Notes under the pieces: model-generated
Databases searched by the model: none
Seen by the model: only the letters and a program-made list of their open reading frames with translations
What the model was told of the DNA's origin: nothing
DNA from: Ruicaihuangia caeni
GTDB taxonomy: Bacteria > Actinomycetota > Actinomycetes > Actinomycetales > Microbacteriaceae
Direction of reading: 5' to 3'
Assembly: GCF_029952955.1 (NCBI RefSeq)
Contig: NZ_JASATX010000001.1
Span: 310,001-374,000 of the forward strand
Length of the DNA: 64,000 bases
Position numbers and translations under genes: made by a program
Shown here: positions 8,965 to 17,299 of the stretch, piece after piece
Layout of the letters: every line of letters starts with the position of its first letter
Position numbering within the stretch: position 1 is the first letter of the stretch

Positions 8965-8996
8965 AAGAGCAGTCCGGCTTCGGCCGGGCTGCTCTT
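8965..8996 (+). terminator. Terminator hairpin after tRNA-Glu
   Basis: A 14-base-pair stem with a TTCG tetraloop: left arm 8965-8978, loop 8979-8982, right arm 8983-8996. The stem has one G-T pair and no mismatch. The usual U-run is replaced by TCTCG, a common situation for hairpin terminators in high-GC actinomycetes. Confidence 0.85.
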
Positions 8997-9046
8997 CTCG
9001 TTTGCGCCGGGGCGGCTGCGCGCCCGGTCGGAGGTCTGGCCGCGCG

Positions 9047-9107
9047 GGCCAGAGTTCGCGACGCTGGCGAGGGGTGGAACTCTGGCCGGCGGCAGCCAAC
9101 TCTGGCC
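9047..9107. repeat. Intergenic inverted-direct-direct repeat element (A)
   Basis: The unit AACTCTGGCC occurs twice in direct orientation (9078-9087 and 9098-9107, 20 bases apart) and once inverted as GGCCAGAGTT (9047-9056). The inverted copy can pair with the first direct copy as an 11-base stem (9047-9057 with 9077-9087) around a 19-base loop. It lies between the tRNA terminator and zapE. No function is known to me; a similar layout with another unit is at 54328-54393. Confidence 0.7.
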
Positions 9108-9217
9108 GAGCCATACTGCGGGCAGGCCAGGCGCCGCCAGGGCAGGGCAGGGCAGGAGCGCGGCGCGAACTCGGCGGGCGCGGTCACGCTCAGCGGCCGC
9201 GACTAGGGTGAGATGAC

Positions 9218-10228
9218 GTGGGCCCGCGACGAGTGAGACGCGCTGTCGAGCGCGCGGCGGCTGCCGAGGGCTTCGAGCTCGATCAAGGGCAGCGTTCCGC
9301 GCTTGCGCGGCTGACGGCATCCGGGGCGCCGAACGTCTATGTGCATGGGCCGGTCGGGCGGGGCAAGTCGTGGCTCGTGGATACGTGGTTCGCGACGATG
9401 CCCGTGCCCAAGCGGCGGGTGCACTTCCATGGATTCCTCACTGAGCTGCAGCGTGCAATCGTCGCGAACGCGTACGACACGGATGCCGCGATCGACGCGC
9501 TGCTCGGGGGCATCCGTCTGCTCGTCTTCGACGAGTTCCATGTGCACGATCCGGCCGACGCCCTGCTGCTTACGCGATCGCTCAGCCTGATCGAGCAGCG
9601 CCAGGTGCGGGTGGTTGTCACGTCGAACTATGCGCCGAACGAGTTGCTGCCTGATCCGGTCTTCGAGCATGTCGCTCTGCCCCTGCGGGCGGCTGTAACA
9701 AGAGCATTCGAGGTGGTCGAAGTGGCCGGAGCGCGGGACTATCGGCGCACGAGCGCGGCGGACGGCAACCCGACGAGCGACTTGCCTGGCGCCCCGTCGG
9801 TGAACGGCACCGCTTCACGAGGCCTGCGCGGAGTCTGGCACATCAGCGACTCGGTCAACGTCGCCGAAGCACCGGCGGTCGTGCTCGAGCTCGGCGGGCG
9901 GCGCTTCGAAGCGCTCGACGCCGACGGATCAAGCATCCGGTTCCACTGGACGCAGTTGTGCGAAGCGCCCGTCGCGGCATCAGACATCGTGGCCTGGGCC
10001 GACCGCTTCGATCACTGGACGCTGCTCGGCGTTCCGCCGCTTGCGCGCACCACGCTCGCTGCCCGGCAGCGCTTCGCGAACCTCGTCGATGTGCTCAGCG
10101 ATCGCGGACACGAGCTCGTGGTGCACGCAGCCGTCGAGCGACAGCACTTCGTCGATGAACCGGCCGCCAATCCGCACGATGTGGAGCGGATGCTGAGCCG
10201 GCTGGCACTTCTCGACGCCGCCGGTTGA
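9218..10228 (+). CDS. zapE: AFG1/ZapE-family ATPase
   Basis: A 336-residue P-loop ATPase. Walker A is GPVGRGKS (residues 44-51) and Walker B is the LLVFDEFHVHD segment near residues 104-114, both diagnostic of the AFG1/ZapE family. The arginine-finger region (VVVTSNYAPNELLPD) follows, where the SNxxP motif is also typical. In Escherichia coli ZapE acts at the division ring under stress; in actinomycetes the role is inferred only by family. The start is GTG 9218 with GGGTGAG just upstream. The gene ends 15 bases before the convergent permease gene. The C-terminal third (from about residue 190) is more divergent and fits the extra domain of actinobacterial members. Confidence 0.85.
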   Translation: MGPRRVRRAVERAAAAEGFELDQGQRSALARLTASGAPNVYVHGPVGRGKSWLVDTWFATMPVPKRRVHFHGFLTELQRAIVANAYDTDAAIDALLGGIRLLVFDEFHVHDPADALLLTRSLSLIEQRQVRVVVTSNYAPNELLPDPVFEHVALPLRAAVTRAFEVVEVAGARDYRRTSAADGNPTSDLPGAPSVNGTASRGLRGVWHISDSVNVAEAPAVVLELGGRRFEALDADGSSIRFHWTQLCEAPVAASDIVAWADRFDHWTLLGVPPLARTTLAARQRFANLVDVLSDRGHELVVHAAVERQHFVDEPAANPHDVERMLSRLALLDAAG

Positions 10229-10243
10229 GCGGCGCGCAGGTGC

Positions 10244-11110
10244 TCAACCGCGCGGAGTGACGCGGCGCAGCAACAGGAACGCGGCGACGGCGGCGAGTGC
10301 GGTCGGCGCCAGAGACCAGAGGCCCCCGCCGAACGCTCCGAGCCGCACGAGGGCGTCGATCACGCTGGGCCAGCTGCCCGTGGCCGTGATGCCGAACAGG
10401 AGCACCACGAAGAGCGCCGCGAGCGCACCGCCGAGCGCAACCAGGCCGTAGACGCGCCACCGGAGCCAAGCTGCGGCGAAGACGGCTCCGACGAAGAAGA
10501 ACAGCATCAGCCCCGTGAAGAAGACGACGAGGCGCTCGAGCAGTGGGCCGTCGGTCAACCCGGGGGTGGCGAACATGCGGCCACCCAGCCACCAACCGCC
10601 GGTTGCCTCCTCTGCCACGGAGAGCGCGGTGAGAGCGAGACCGTAGCCGGCCGAGAGCAGCGTGAACGCGAGCGCCGTGCCGACGGCGTAGTCGCGTCGC
10701 GTGGATCCGATGCCGAGGGCGAAGGGGAACGTGGCGCTCATCGCCTGCACGGCGACCACGCTCATGTAGACGAAGAGGTAGAAGACAGCGCCCGACCACA
10801 GCGCCAGGGGCGCGGCCGTGGCGATGACGGGCGAGGCGCTCAGCACGACCGCCCAGACCGCGACCGAGAGCAGCGCGATCGCGAACAGCACGATCCACGG
10901 CACGATCACGATCGTCGAGAAGTTCACGAAGTGCAGGCGCACGACTCGCCACGCCCGCACGCCCGCGTTCGCCGCCGAGCCGGACGCGGGAGCGGGGACG
11001 GCATGGGCGCGGATGCCGTCGCGCACGACCCCGGCACTGTCGGCATCCCGAGCAGCGACGGGCGCGTGCGGCGGTTGGTGCGCGCTCGCTCGGGCCGCGG
11101 GGGCTGACAT
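10244..11110 (-). CDS. ABC-2-type membrane protein, paralogue of the next gene
   Basis: A 288-residue integral membrane protein starting at ATG 11110, nine bases after AGGAG. A basic, proline- and alanine-rich N-terminus of about 60 residues precedes six hydrophobic segments. From VRLHFVNFSTI onward it aligns by eye with the 258-residue neighbour over its whole length, sharing SATFPFALG, TRRDY, EEATGGWWLGGRMF, LERLVVFF and the terminal LLLRRVTPR. The pair therefore arose by gene duplication. Both follow a GntR regulator and an ABC ATPase on the same strand, so this is probably the second membrane subunit of a YtrA/YtrB-type ABC system. The 358-base gap before it suggests partial uncoupling from the first three genes. 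Confidence 0.8.
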   Translation of the reverse strand: MSAPAARASAHQPPHAPVAARDADSAGVVRDGIRAHAVPAPASGSAANAGVRAWRVVRLHFVNFSTIVIVPWIVLFAIALLSVAVWAVVLSASPVIATAAPLALWSGAVFYLFVYMSVVAVQAMSATFPFALGIGSTRRDYAVGTALAFTLLSAGYGLALTALSVAEEATGGWWLGGRMFATPGLTDGPLLERLVVFFTGLMLFFFVGAVFAAAWLRWRVYGLVALGGALAALFVVLLFGITATGSWPSVIDALVRLGAFGGGLWSLAPTALAAVAAFLLLRRVTPRG

Positions 11111-11274
11111 GGCGGGGGCTCCTGATCTCGGGCGATGAGGAGTTGCTCGGGGTTGAAGGTTCGAGGGGAGGGTTCGGGGTGGGAACGGGTGAGGGTCCAC
11201 GAGAGTTCGGGGGCTCTCGCGGGCCGGTTCCAGCATGTCCCCGCAGCGCCGTCCGCGCTCGCCGCGGCCGTTCA

Positions 11275-11334
11275 CGCGAGGGTTTGCTGCAGCTGCGCGG
11301 GTTCTAACCCGCGGTTGTGCAGCAAACCCTCGCG
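11275..11334. repeat. 60-base near-perfect hairpin between the permease genes
   Basis: The outer arms 11275-11291 and 11318-11334 are perfect 17-base inverted repeats (left arm CGCGAGGGTTTGCTGCA). A four-by-four internal loop separates them from an inner perfect 8-base stem (CGCGGGTT with AACCCGCG, 11296-11303 and 11306-11313) around a two-base turn. The structure lies in the 358-base gap between the two permease genes and could end or attenuate transcription coming from the upstream operon on the minus strand. A REP-like mobile palindrome is an alternative. Confidence 0.8.
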
Positions 11335-11351
11335 ACGGCGACGGCGACGGC

Positions 11352-11422
11352 GCCGGCCACGCCGCGGGCAGGCCACGCCCCGGGCACGCCACGCCCCGCG
11401 CCGGCCACGCCGCGGGCAGGCC
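11352..11422. repeat. GC-rich direct repeat in the intergenic gap
   Basis: A 23-base sequence is repeated exactly at 11352-11374 and 11400-11422, period 48, with related CCACGCCCC units between. With the hairpin at 11275-11334 this accounts for much of the gene-free stretch 11111-11468. I see no coding signal here. Confidence 0.7.
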
Positions 11423-11468
11423 GTGGACCGGTGGCAGCCAGGCCGCGCCCAGGTTCAGCCGCGCCGCC

Positions 11469-12245
11469 TCAGTTGCGCGGCGTCACCCGCCGGAGCAGGA
11501 AGAACCCGGCGACCGCCGAGAGGGCCGTCGGCAGCAGCGACCACCAGGCGACGCCCAGCGCGCGGTTCGACACGAGCCAGTCGCCGACCGCGCCCCAGCT
11601 GCCGGTGACGCCGATCAGCAGCATGGCGCCGAGCAGGAGCGCCGCGAGCAGCACTCCGAGCACGATGACGCCGTAGGCGCGCCACCGCATCCACACGCTC
11701 GCGAAGATCGAGCCGACGAAGAAGAAGAACAGCATCACCGCGAAGAACACGAAGAAGCGCTCGAGCACGGGGCCGTCACTGAAGTAGTTCGTGACGAACA
11801 TGCGGCCCCCGAGGCCCCAGCCGTTCGTCGCCTCCTCAAGCAGCGAGAGCAGTGTGAGCGCGACCGCGTAGCCCGCCGACAGCAGGATGAAGCTCGCTGC
11901 CGTGCCGAGGTAGTAGTCGCGACGGGTCGTGCTGAGGCCGAGCGCGAACGGGAACGTCGCGCTGATCGCCTGCACGGCGACCACGAGCATGTACACGAAG
12001 ATGTAGAAGGTGGAGCCGCTCCACTGCATGCCTTCGCTGAAGTTCGTGCGGTCGCCCGGTGCGAGCGAGGCCCGGATGATCGCCCAGATGGCGAGGTTCG
12101 CGAGGAAGATCAAGCCCATGATCATGCTCGGCACGGCGATCGTCGTGCCGATGTTCACGAAGTGCAGTCGCACCACGTTCCAGATGCGCTGCCACTCGCT
12201 GCCGCGCTGCCGCACGGCGGGGGTGCTGATGGCCAGGTCGGTCAT
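11469..12245 (-). CDS. ABC-2-type membrane protein (first copy)
   Basis: A 258-residue protein with six hydrophobic segments and short termini. It begins with ATG 12245, which overlaps the TGA of the ABC ATPase gene (ATGA), so it is translationally coupled to it and is the direct partner subunit. Conserved landmarks shared with the neighbour are VVRLHFVNIGTT, ISATFPFALGLSTTRRDYYLG, EEATNGWGLGGRMFVTNYFSDG and the terminal RRVTPRN. By context this is the transmembrane part of a YtrA-regulated ABC transporter. Such systems in Gram-positive bacteria respond to cell-envelope stress or act in nutrient uptake, but the substrate is unknown. Confidence 0.82.
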   Translation of the reverse strand: MTDLAISTPAVRQRGSEWQRIWNVVRLHFVNIGTTIAVPSMIMGLIFLANLAIWAIIRASLAPGDRTNFSEGMQWSGSTFYIFVYMLVVAVQAISATFPFALGLSTTRRDYYLGTAASFILLSAGYAVALTLLSLLEEATNGWGLGGRMFVTNYFSDGPVLERFFVFFAVMLFFFFVGSIFASVWMRWRAYGVIVLGVLLAALLLGAMLLIGVTGSWGAVGDWLVSNRALGVAWWSLLPTALSAVAGFFLLRRVTPRN

Positions 12246-13138
12246 GATTCCGCTCCGAATTCCGAGGCGTGCGCACGAGTGCGGCGCACGATGAGTTGCT
12301 GAAGAGACACGCCCCCGAGCTCGAGGCCCGCATCGGCGGCCTCGCGTCGCTCGGCAGGGGTCAGCGCCTCAAGGGTCGCGGTCGCCAGCCCGCCGAGCCG
12401 GTCGCTCGCGAGCACTTCGCGATGCTCGACGAAGCGCTCGACTGCGTGCCGGGGCCCCGCGACGGTTGTGACGCTGCCGCGCAGGCTCTCGGCATCCTGG
12501 TCGATGATGATGCGGCCGTCGTCGATCACCAGCACATGCTCGAGCAGATCGCTCACCTCGTCGATCAGGTGGGTCGAGAGCACGATCGTGCGCGGATGCC
12601 GGGCATAGTCGGCGAGCAGGTGATCGTAGAACGACTGGCGGGCGACCGCGTCGAGCCCGAGATACGGTTCGTCGAAGAAAGTGAGCGGCGCGCGGGCCGC
12701 GAGACCGACGATCACACCGACTGCCGAGAGCTGGCCTCGCGAGAGCTTCTTGATGCGGCGGTTGAGCGGGAGCCGGAACTCCTCGATCAGCTCTTGTGCG
12801 AACTCCTCATTCCAGTGCTCGAAGAACCAGGGCGCCGCCTTGAACACGTGCTTGGGCTTGAAGTCCTCGGGGTAGCGCTGGCTCTCTTTGATGAACGAGA
12901 GCCGGCTGAGCACCGAAGCGTTCTCGACCGGCGATTCGCCGAAGATGCGGATCTCGCCGCTCGTCGCGAAGTCCTGCCCGGTGAGCAATTGCATGACGGT
13001 CGTCTTGCCGGCGCCATTGCGGCCCAGCAGGCCGACGATGCTGTGCTCCTGCACCGAGAACGTCACGTCGTCGACCGCGGTGAGGTCGCCGAACCGGCGA
13101 GTGAGTCCTTCCGTCTCGATGACGGGGGATCGTGTCAT
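12242..13138 (-). CDS. ABC transporter ATP-binding protein (YtrB-like)
   Basis: A 298-residue ATPase. Walker A is GRNGAGKT (residues 39-46), the signature is LSRGQLSAVG near residue 133, Walker B is TFFDEP followed by the D-loop YLGLD, and the switch His is in LSTHLIDEV. The last 80 or so residues form the extra domain common in YtrB/EcsA-type ATPases. It overlaps the GntR gene upstream and the permease downstream by four bases each (ATGA), which places regulator, ATPase and permease in one operon. It powers the two membrane subunits encoded downstream. Confidence 0.9.
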   Translation of the reverse strand: MTRSPVIETEGLTRRFGDLTAVDDVTFSVQEHSIVGLLGRNGAGKTTVMQLLTGQDFATSGEIRIFGESPVENASVLSRLSFIKESQRYPEDFKPKHVFKAAPWFFEHWNEEFAQELIEEFRLPLNRRIKKLSRGQLSAVGVIVGLAARAPLTFFDEPYLGLDAVARQSFYDHLLADYARHPRTIVLSTHLIDEVSDLLEHVLVIDDGRIIIDQDAESLRGSVTTVAGPRHAVERFVEHREVLASDRLGGLATATLEALTPAERREAADAGLELGGVSLQQLIVRRTRAHASEFGAES

Positions 13139-13560
13139 TTCGATTTCTCCTGCGTGTGGGTTCGCTTGGTAGCGGATGTCTGAGCGAGCGGTTGGGCCGC
13201 GCTCGCCTTGGTCGTGTGGTCGCGGATGAGGGTGATGAGTTGGGCGTCGCCGATGCCGAGCTTGCGTGCCTCGGCGACGAGCGGCGTGACGAACTCGTCG
13301 GCGAAGCGTGCGCGTCGCTCGCTGGCGATGCGCTCTCGGGCGCCCGCGGCGACGAACATGCCGATACCGCGGCGCTTGTACAGCACGCCGGCATCCACCA
13401 GCAGGTTCACGCCCTTGCCGGCGGTCGCGGGGTTGATGCGGTGAAAGGCGGCGAACTCGTTCGTCGACGGCACCTGCGACTCCTCCTCAAGAGCTCCCGA
13501 GAGGATGTCGTTCTCGATCTGCTCAGCGATCTGCACGAAGATCGGCCGGTCTTCGTCCAC
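13135..13560 (-). CDS. GntR-family regulator, YtrA type
   Basis: A 141-residue protein starting at GTG 13560 behind GGGAGG. The first 70 residues hold the GntR winged helix (FVQIAEQIENDILSGAL, then QVPSTNEFAAFHRINPATA). The short C-terminal region has only two or three helices, as in the YtrA subfamily, which uses a small dimerisation arm rather than a ligand domain. As first gene of the operon it probably represses itself together with the ABC genes. A palindrome at 13579-13594, 19 bases before the start codon, is a candidate operator. Confidence 0.88.
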   Translation of the reverse strand: MDEDRPIFVQIAEQIENDILSGALEEESQVPSTNEFAAFHRINPATAGKGVNLLVDAGVLYKRRGIGMFVAAGARERIASERRARFADEFVTPLVAEARKLGIGDAQLITLIRDHTTKASAAQPLAQTSATKRTHTQEKSK

Positions 13561-13578
13561 GCTTGCCTCCCTGGTTCA

Positions 13579-13594
13579 TTAGTGATGTAACTAA
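13579..13594 (-). promoter_or_regulatory. Candidate GntR operator
   Basis: TTAGT (13579-13583) and ACTAA (13590-13594) form a perfect five-base inverted repeat around GATGTA, in a locally AT-rich patch 19 bases upstream of the regulator start. Its position over the expected promoter suits autorepression by the YtrA-type protein. No binding data; inferred from position and symmetry. Confidence 0.45.
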
Positions 13595-13670
13595 CCAATC
13601 AGGAGTGGGAGCGAATGTCAAGCGCGTCTCGGGCGCCGTGGATACGGGAGAATCACACGGGGGGATCGAC

Positions 13671-14960
13671 ATGGGCATCAGAGTGTTGCCGGGGGCTGCC
13701 GTTGCGGCGGTCAACTCCGGCTCGATCTCGCGCGTGACGCTCGTGGTCGGAGCCGTCACCCTCATCTCCACCGTTCCGGTGCTTCTCGAGACGCTGCTGG
13801 TGCGCGGTCGCGCGCACGAATTGCCCCTGCCACTGCTCATGCTCGCGGTGATGTTCGTGGGCGTCCTGGCAGCGATCCTTCGCCCTCGAGCCTCCGTAGT
13901 GCTCACGTATCTCGTGGTCGGGGGAGCAGCGGGCGCCGCCTATCAGGTGGCCCTGCTGCATGCGGAGCCTGCACTGCTCGATGAGGCACTGTTCCTGCTC
14001 AATCGGCCGATGCTCGCGCTGACCGCGGTCGGTGCCGGCGTGACGACTCCGCGAGTGGGGATCGCGTGGCTCGCGGTCGGGTTCACCGTTGCGACCGCGA
14101 GCGGGGCAGCGGCATCCGTGATCGCCGGGGTGCCGTACCGGCCAGGCTTCGGCCCGGCGATGGTGCTGGTGGTTGGATCGGTGGCGTACCTCACGCTCGC
14201 AGCCGTGCAGCGCCGGGCACGCAGGCGGATGCCGAACTTCGACGAGCTCGAGCGCGAGATGCTGCAGATCGCGCACGGCCAGCGGCTCGCGAAACGCACG
14301 ACCGCTGTCGTGCACGACACCCTGCTCGGCGACCTCGCCGTGATCATGAATCTTCGCGGGGCGATCGATCACCGCACGAGTCAGTGGCTGCGCACCGATC
14401 TCGACACCGTGAAGCGCGCCGAGTGGCTCTCAATCGATCACGCTGCGGGCAAGAGCGCGAGCGATCCCGCGAGCGACCGCGGCGATGACGGTGCCCGCAC
14501 GGATGCGGAGAAACGATCCGCGGGCGGCCCTGGCTCCGCGAACGCATCCCACGACCGCAGCTTGCGGCAGACGCTCGCGGCGCTGGTGTCCGAGTATCAG
14601 TGGCGTGGGCTGTCGGTGCAGCTCACCGTCGCCGATTCGGCGGACGGGAGGCTCGGTGCCGAGGCGTCCGCGGCGCTCGTTGCCGCGGCACGTGCCTCGC
14701 TCGAGAACGTGCTGCGGCACTCGGGTTCATCAAGCGCCGAGCTCGACGTCGTCGCCGACGATCAGGAGCTCGCCGCGCTGATCGTCGACCAAGGAGTGGG
14801 CTTCGATCCCGGCGAGGTGCGCGCTGACCGCCTCGGATTGCGTGTCTCCGTGCGCGAGCGCATGGAGGGCGTCGGCGGCCGCGCTCGCATCTGGTCGTCA
14901 CACGGCGTCGGAACCTCCGTCATGCTGACACTGCCGGCACCGCTCGGGGGAGCATCATGA
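13671..14960 (+). CDS. Membrane histidine-kinase-like protein
   Basis: A 429-residue protein from ATG 13671 behind GGGGGGAT. The first 180 or so residues carry five or six hydrophobic segments. A region resembling the HisKA_3 helix follows, with VVHDTLLGDL placing a candidate phospho-acceptor at His215. The C-terminus is a HATPase_c domain with N-box SLENVLRHSG, G1 box VDQGVGFDP and a final GVGTSVMLTLP. This is the layout of NarL/DesK-type kinases, though the dimerisation helix is divergent and the linker (about residues 265-290) is acidic and low-complexity. It is divergent from the GntR operon and overlaps the next gene by four bases. No response regulator follows, which is unusual. Confidence 0.78.
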   Translation: MGIRVLPGAAVAAVNSGSISRVTLVVGAVTLISTVPVLLETLLVRGRAHELPLPLLMLAVMFVGVLAAILRPRASVVLTYLVVGGAAGAAYQVALLHAEPALLDEALFLLNRPMLALTAVGAGVTTPRVGIAWLAVGFTVATASGAAASVIAGVPYRPGFGPAMVLVVGSVAYLTLAAVQRRARRRMPNFDELEREMLQIAHGQRLAKRTTAVVHDTLLGDLAVIMNLRGAIDHRTSQWLRTDLDTVKRAEWLSIDHAAGKSASDPASDRGDDGARTDAEKRSAGGPGSANASHDRSLRQTLAALVSEYQWRGLSVQLTVADSADGRLGAEASAALVAAARASLENVLRHSGSSSAELDVVADDQELAALIVDQGVGFDPGEVRADRLGLRVSVRERMEGVGGRARIWSSHGVGTSVMLTLPAPLGGAS

Positions 14961-16134
14961 CCGCGCATCGCCCGTTCTTCCGGCTGTCGGCGCACGAGAC
15001 CGACCCGGTCAACTGGTTCACCGGCTCCCTCGTGCCGCTCGTGTTCGGCGTGCTCGCGCTGGGGTACGGCGTCGTCTTCACCGCGCTGAACTGGGATGCC
15101 GGAGGCAGTCCTCTTTTCCAGTTGCTCGCCGTCGCGCTCGCCTTCAGCGGATGCCTGGTGGTGCACGCGATCAGCCGCCCGTTGCGACCGCCGATCGGCT
15201 GGGCGGGTGCCGCCCTCGCCCTGTCGATGTCGAGCGCCGCGTTCCTGCTCTCGGCTCTCGGCTATGCCGAGGCGCAGATCGGCATCGAACTCTGGTGGGC
15301 GCCGTTCGGACTCGCCCTCACGCTGGGCAGCCTGGCGCCGTACCTGCCGGCGCGAGCGCTCCTGATGCTCGGCTCCGCGGCCACGCTGATCACGGTTCCG
15401 ATCGCTGCGTTCGCCGTCTCGGGCAGCTGGGGCGATTGGGGGCCGGTCGGCGCCATGTTCATCGTCGCTTCGCCGCTCACCAGCGGCATCGCCGCGTCGA
15501 CCACCTTCTCGGTATCCGTGGTCGCTCGGATGCTGCCGCTGCTGGAACAGCGGGCGAAAGCCAAACTCGCGCTCGATGCATCGCGCGGGGCGCGGGTCGA
15601 GGCGATGGAGCGACGACGGCTGGCGAGCTTGACGGCGCCGGCGGTGCCGTTCATCGAGCGCGTGCTCGAGGCGGGCCGGGTGGAAGACGCAGACCGGGCC
15701 AGGGCTCGAGAGCTCGCGCGCGGCATCCGCGATCAACTCGTCTCGGCGTCGCGACTGACCTGGCTGGACTCCATCGGCGACGATCGGGTCTCGGTGAGCG
15801 ATCCCGCACAATCCGCCGAGCGCATGCGGGCCGACCAGCGTGTGGCGCTCGGCGGGATGATCAGTGCGATCACCGACCAGCTCGATGCGGATGCCGGAAC
15901 GGTGCGCGTCGAGCTGCGGGGCGCTGAAGGCGGTGCCACCGCGGTCTCGGTGAGCATCGACGCTGAGCTTCCAGGCGACGGGCTGCAACTGCGGCTCGCG
16001 CCGTACTTCCTCGCGCTGCGGGGAACCGTCGACGAGTTCCGGATGGATGAGGGTGCGCGGCTGCGGATCGCGTTCACGATCCCCGCGCAATCCGGGATGC
16101 CGGGAGCCGTCGCACAGCACGACGCTCCTGCTCG

Positions 16135-16138
<4 letters not shown>
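14957..16138 (+). CDS. Membrane protein, degenerate partner of the histidine-kinase-like protein
   Basis: A 393-residue protein whose ATG overlaps the previous TGA. Residues 25 to about 190 contain five or six membrane helices. A coiled, charged segment (LEQRAKAKLALDASRGARVE) and helices that resemble a kinase dimerisation region come next, then a C-terminal part that looks like a HATPase fold without clear N or G boxes. It is most likely a catalytically inactive kinase paralogue acting with the previous gene product; this is inference. The stop codon sits in the first unit of the hexanucleotide repeat tract, so in-frame stops are repeated after it. I do not recognise a named family. Confidence 0.65.
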
Positions 16139-16231
<93 letters not shown>

Positions 16232-16325
16232 CGATCATCGATCGGCGCTGCAGAGGATGACGAGCACGGTATCTGTGGCGCGGTCTCGACCGCGCGTGCC
16301 GAAGAGCCCGAGCGAAGGAGCCGAC

Positions 16326-17294
16326 GTGTCGAACGAGATGGCGAACGGCGCACAGCATGGATCGGCACAGCAGGGATCGGCACAGCAGGAATCGGCACAG
16401 CAGGGATCGACGCCGAAGCCGCAGCTCGAGGAGCACGCGGCGGATCCCCGGGTCGAGCGAATCGTGCTCGCCGGTGACGGCGGACCGGCCGGTGAAGGCG
16501 CCCTGCGATGGGTCGCCCACCGCAGCAAGCATCACCGGCTCGATGTCGAGGTGCTGACGGTCGCCGAGCCCGACCGGTTCATCGGCGGGAGAGATGCAGC
16601 GTCGTTCCGGCGTGAAGCCGAGGACACCGCGGAGCGCGCTGCCCGGGCGCTCGCTGCCCTTGCGCCTTCGACGAGGATCAGCACGCGCGTCGAGGAGGGT
16701 GATGCGCGCGACCGATTCGAAGAGGCATCGATCTCGGCCGACCTGCTTGTGGTGGGAAGCAACAGGGTGACGAGGCTGGCTGATGTGCTCCTGGCCTCGA
16801 CGTTCTCGGTCAAGTTGGCAGAGGCGTCGTGGTGCCCTGCCGTCGTTGTTCCACGCGAGTGGGAACCGGGAGCCTCCGGGCCGGTCGTGCTCGGCGTGGA
16901 GGGCGACGACAGCGACAGCGCGGCGGCCCGCTTCGCGGCGCAGGAGGCCGCTGTGCTCCGCCGGCCGCTCAGGGTGGTGCACGCATGGTTCCCGCCCTCG
17001 CTCGAGCGCTCCTCTGAACTCGCGGAGACACGCATGGAGCACCAACGCGTCTTGCAGCGCGAGATCGCGGACCTCGATGTGCGGAGCCCCGGACTCAAGA
17101 TCGAGGGTGAGTTCATCGAGGATGACCCCGTGTCGGCACTCCGGAACGAGGCCAGTAGAGCCGAGATGCTTGTGATCGGGTCGCACGGACGCGGTCGAAT
17201 GGACCGGTACTTCCTGGGCTCGGTGAGCCGCTCGATCCTGCTGCACCCCGCCGGGGTGACCACGGTGGTGCGCCCGAAGTACGGGGAGAGCTGA
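16326..17294 (+). CDS. Tandem universal stress protein
   Basis: A 322-residue protein with two Usp domains (about residues 45-175 and 185-320). The start is GTG 16326, five bases after AAGGAG. The second domain has the ATP-binding pattern G-2x-G-9x-GS intact (GSHGRGRMDRYFLGS). The first domain has GSNRVTRLADVLLAS at the same place and lacks the second Gly, so it may not bind ATP. The N-terminus carries a low-complexity SAQQG repeat encoded by three 15-base units (16359-16403). Double Usp proteins such as Rv1996, Rv2005c and Rv2623 are hallmarks of the mycobacterial DosR regulon. The next gene starts five bases after the stop, so they form an operon. Confidence 0.88.
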   Translation: MSNEMANGAQHGSAQQGSAQQESAQQGSTPKPQLEEHAADPRVERIVLAGDGGPAGEGALRWVAHRSKHHRLDVEVLTVAEPDRFIGGRDAASFRREAEDTAERAARALAALAPSTRISTRVEEGDARDRFEEASISADLLVVGSNRVTRLADVLLASTFSVKLAEASWCPAVVVPREWEPGASGPVVLGVEGDDSDSAAARFAAQEAAVLRRPLRVVHAWFPPSLERSSELAETRMEHQRVLQREIADLDVRSPGLKIEGEFIEDDPVSALRNEASRAEMLVIGSHGRGRMDRYFLGSVSRSILLHPAGVTTVVRPKYGES

Positions 17295-17299
17295 GTGGG

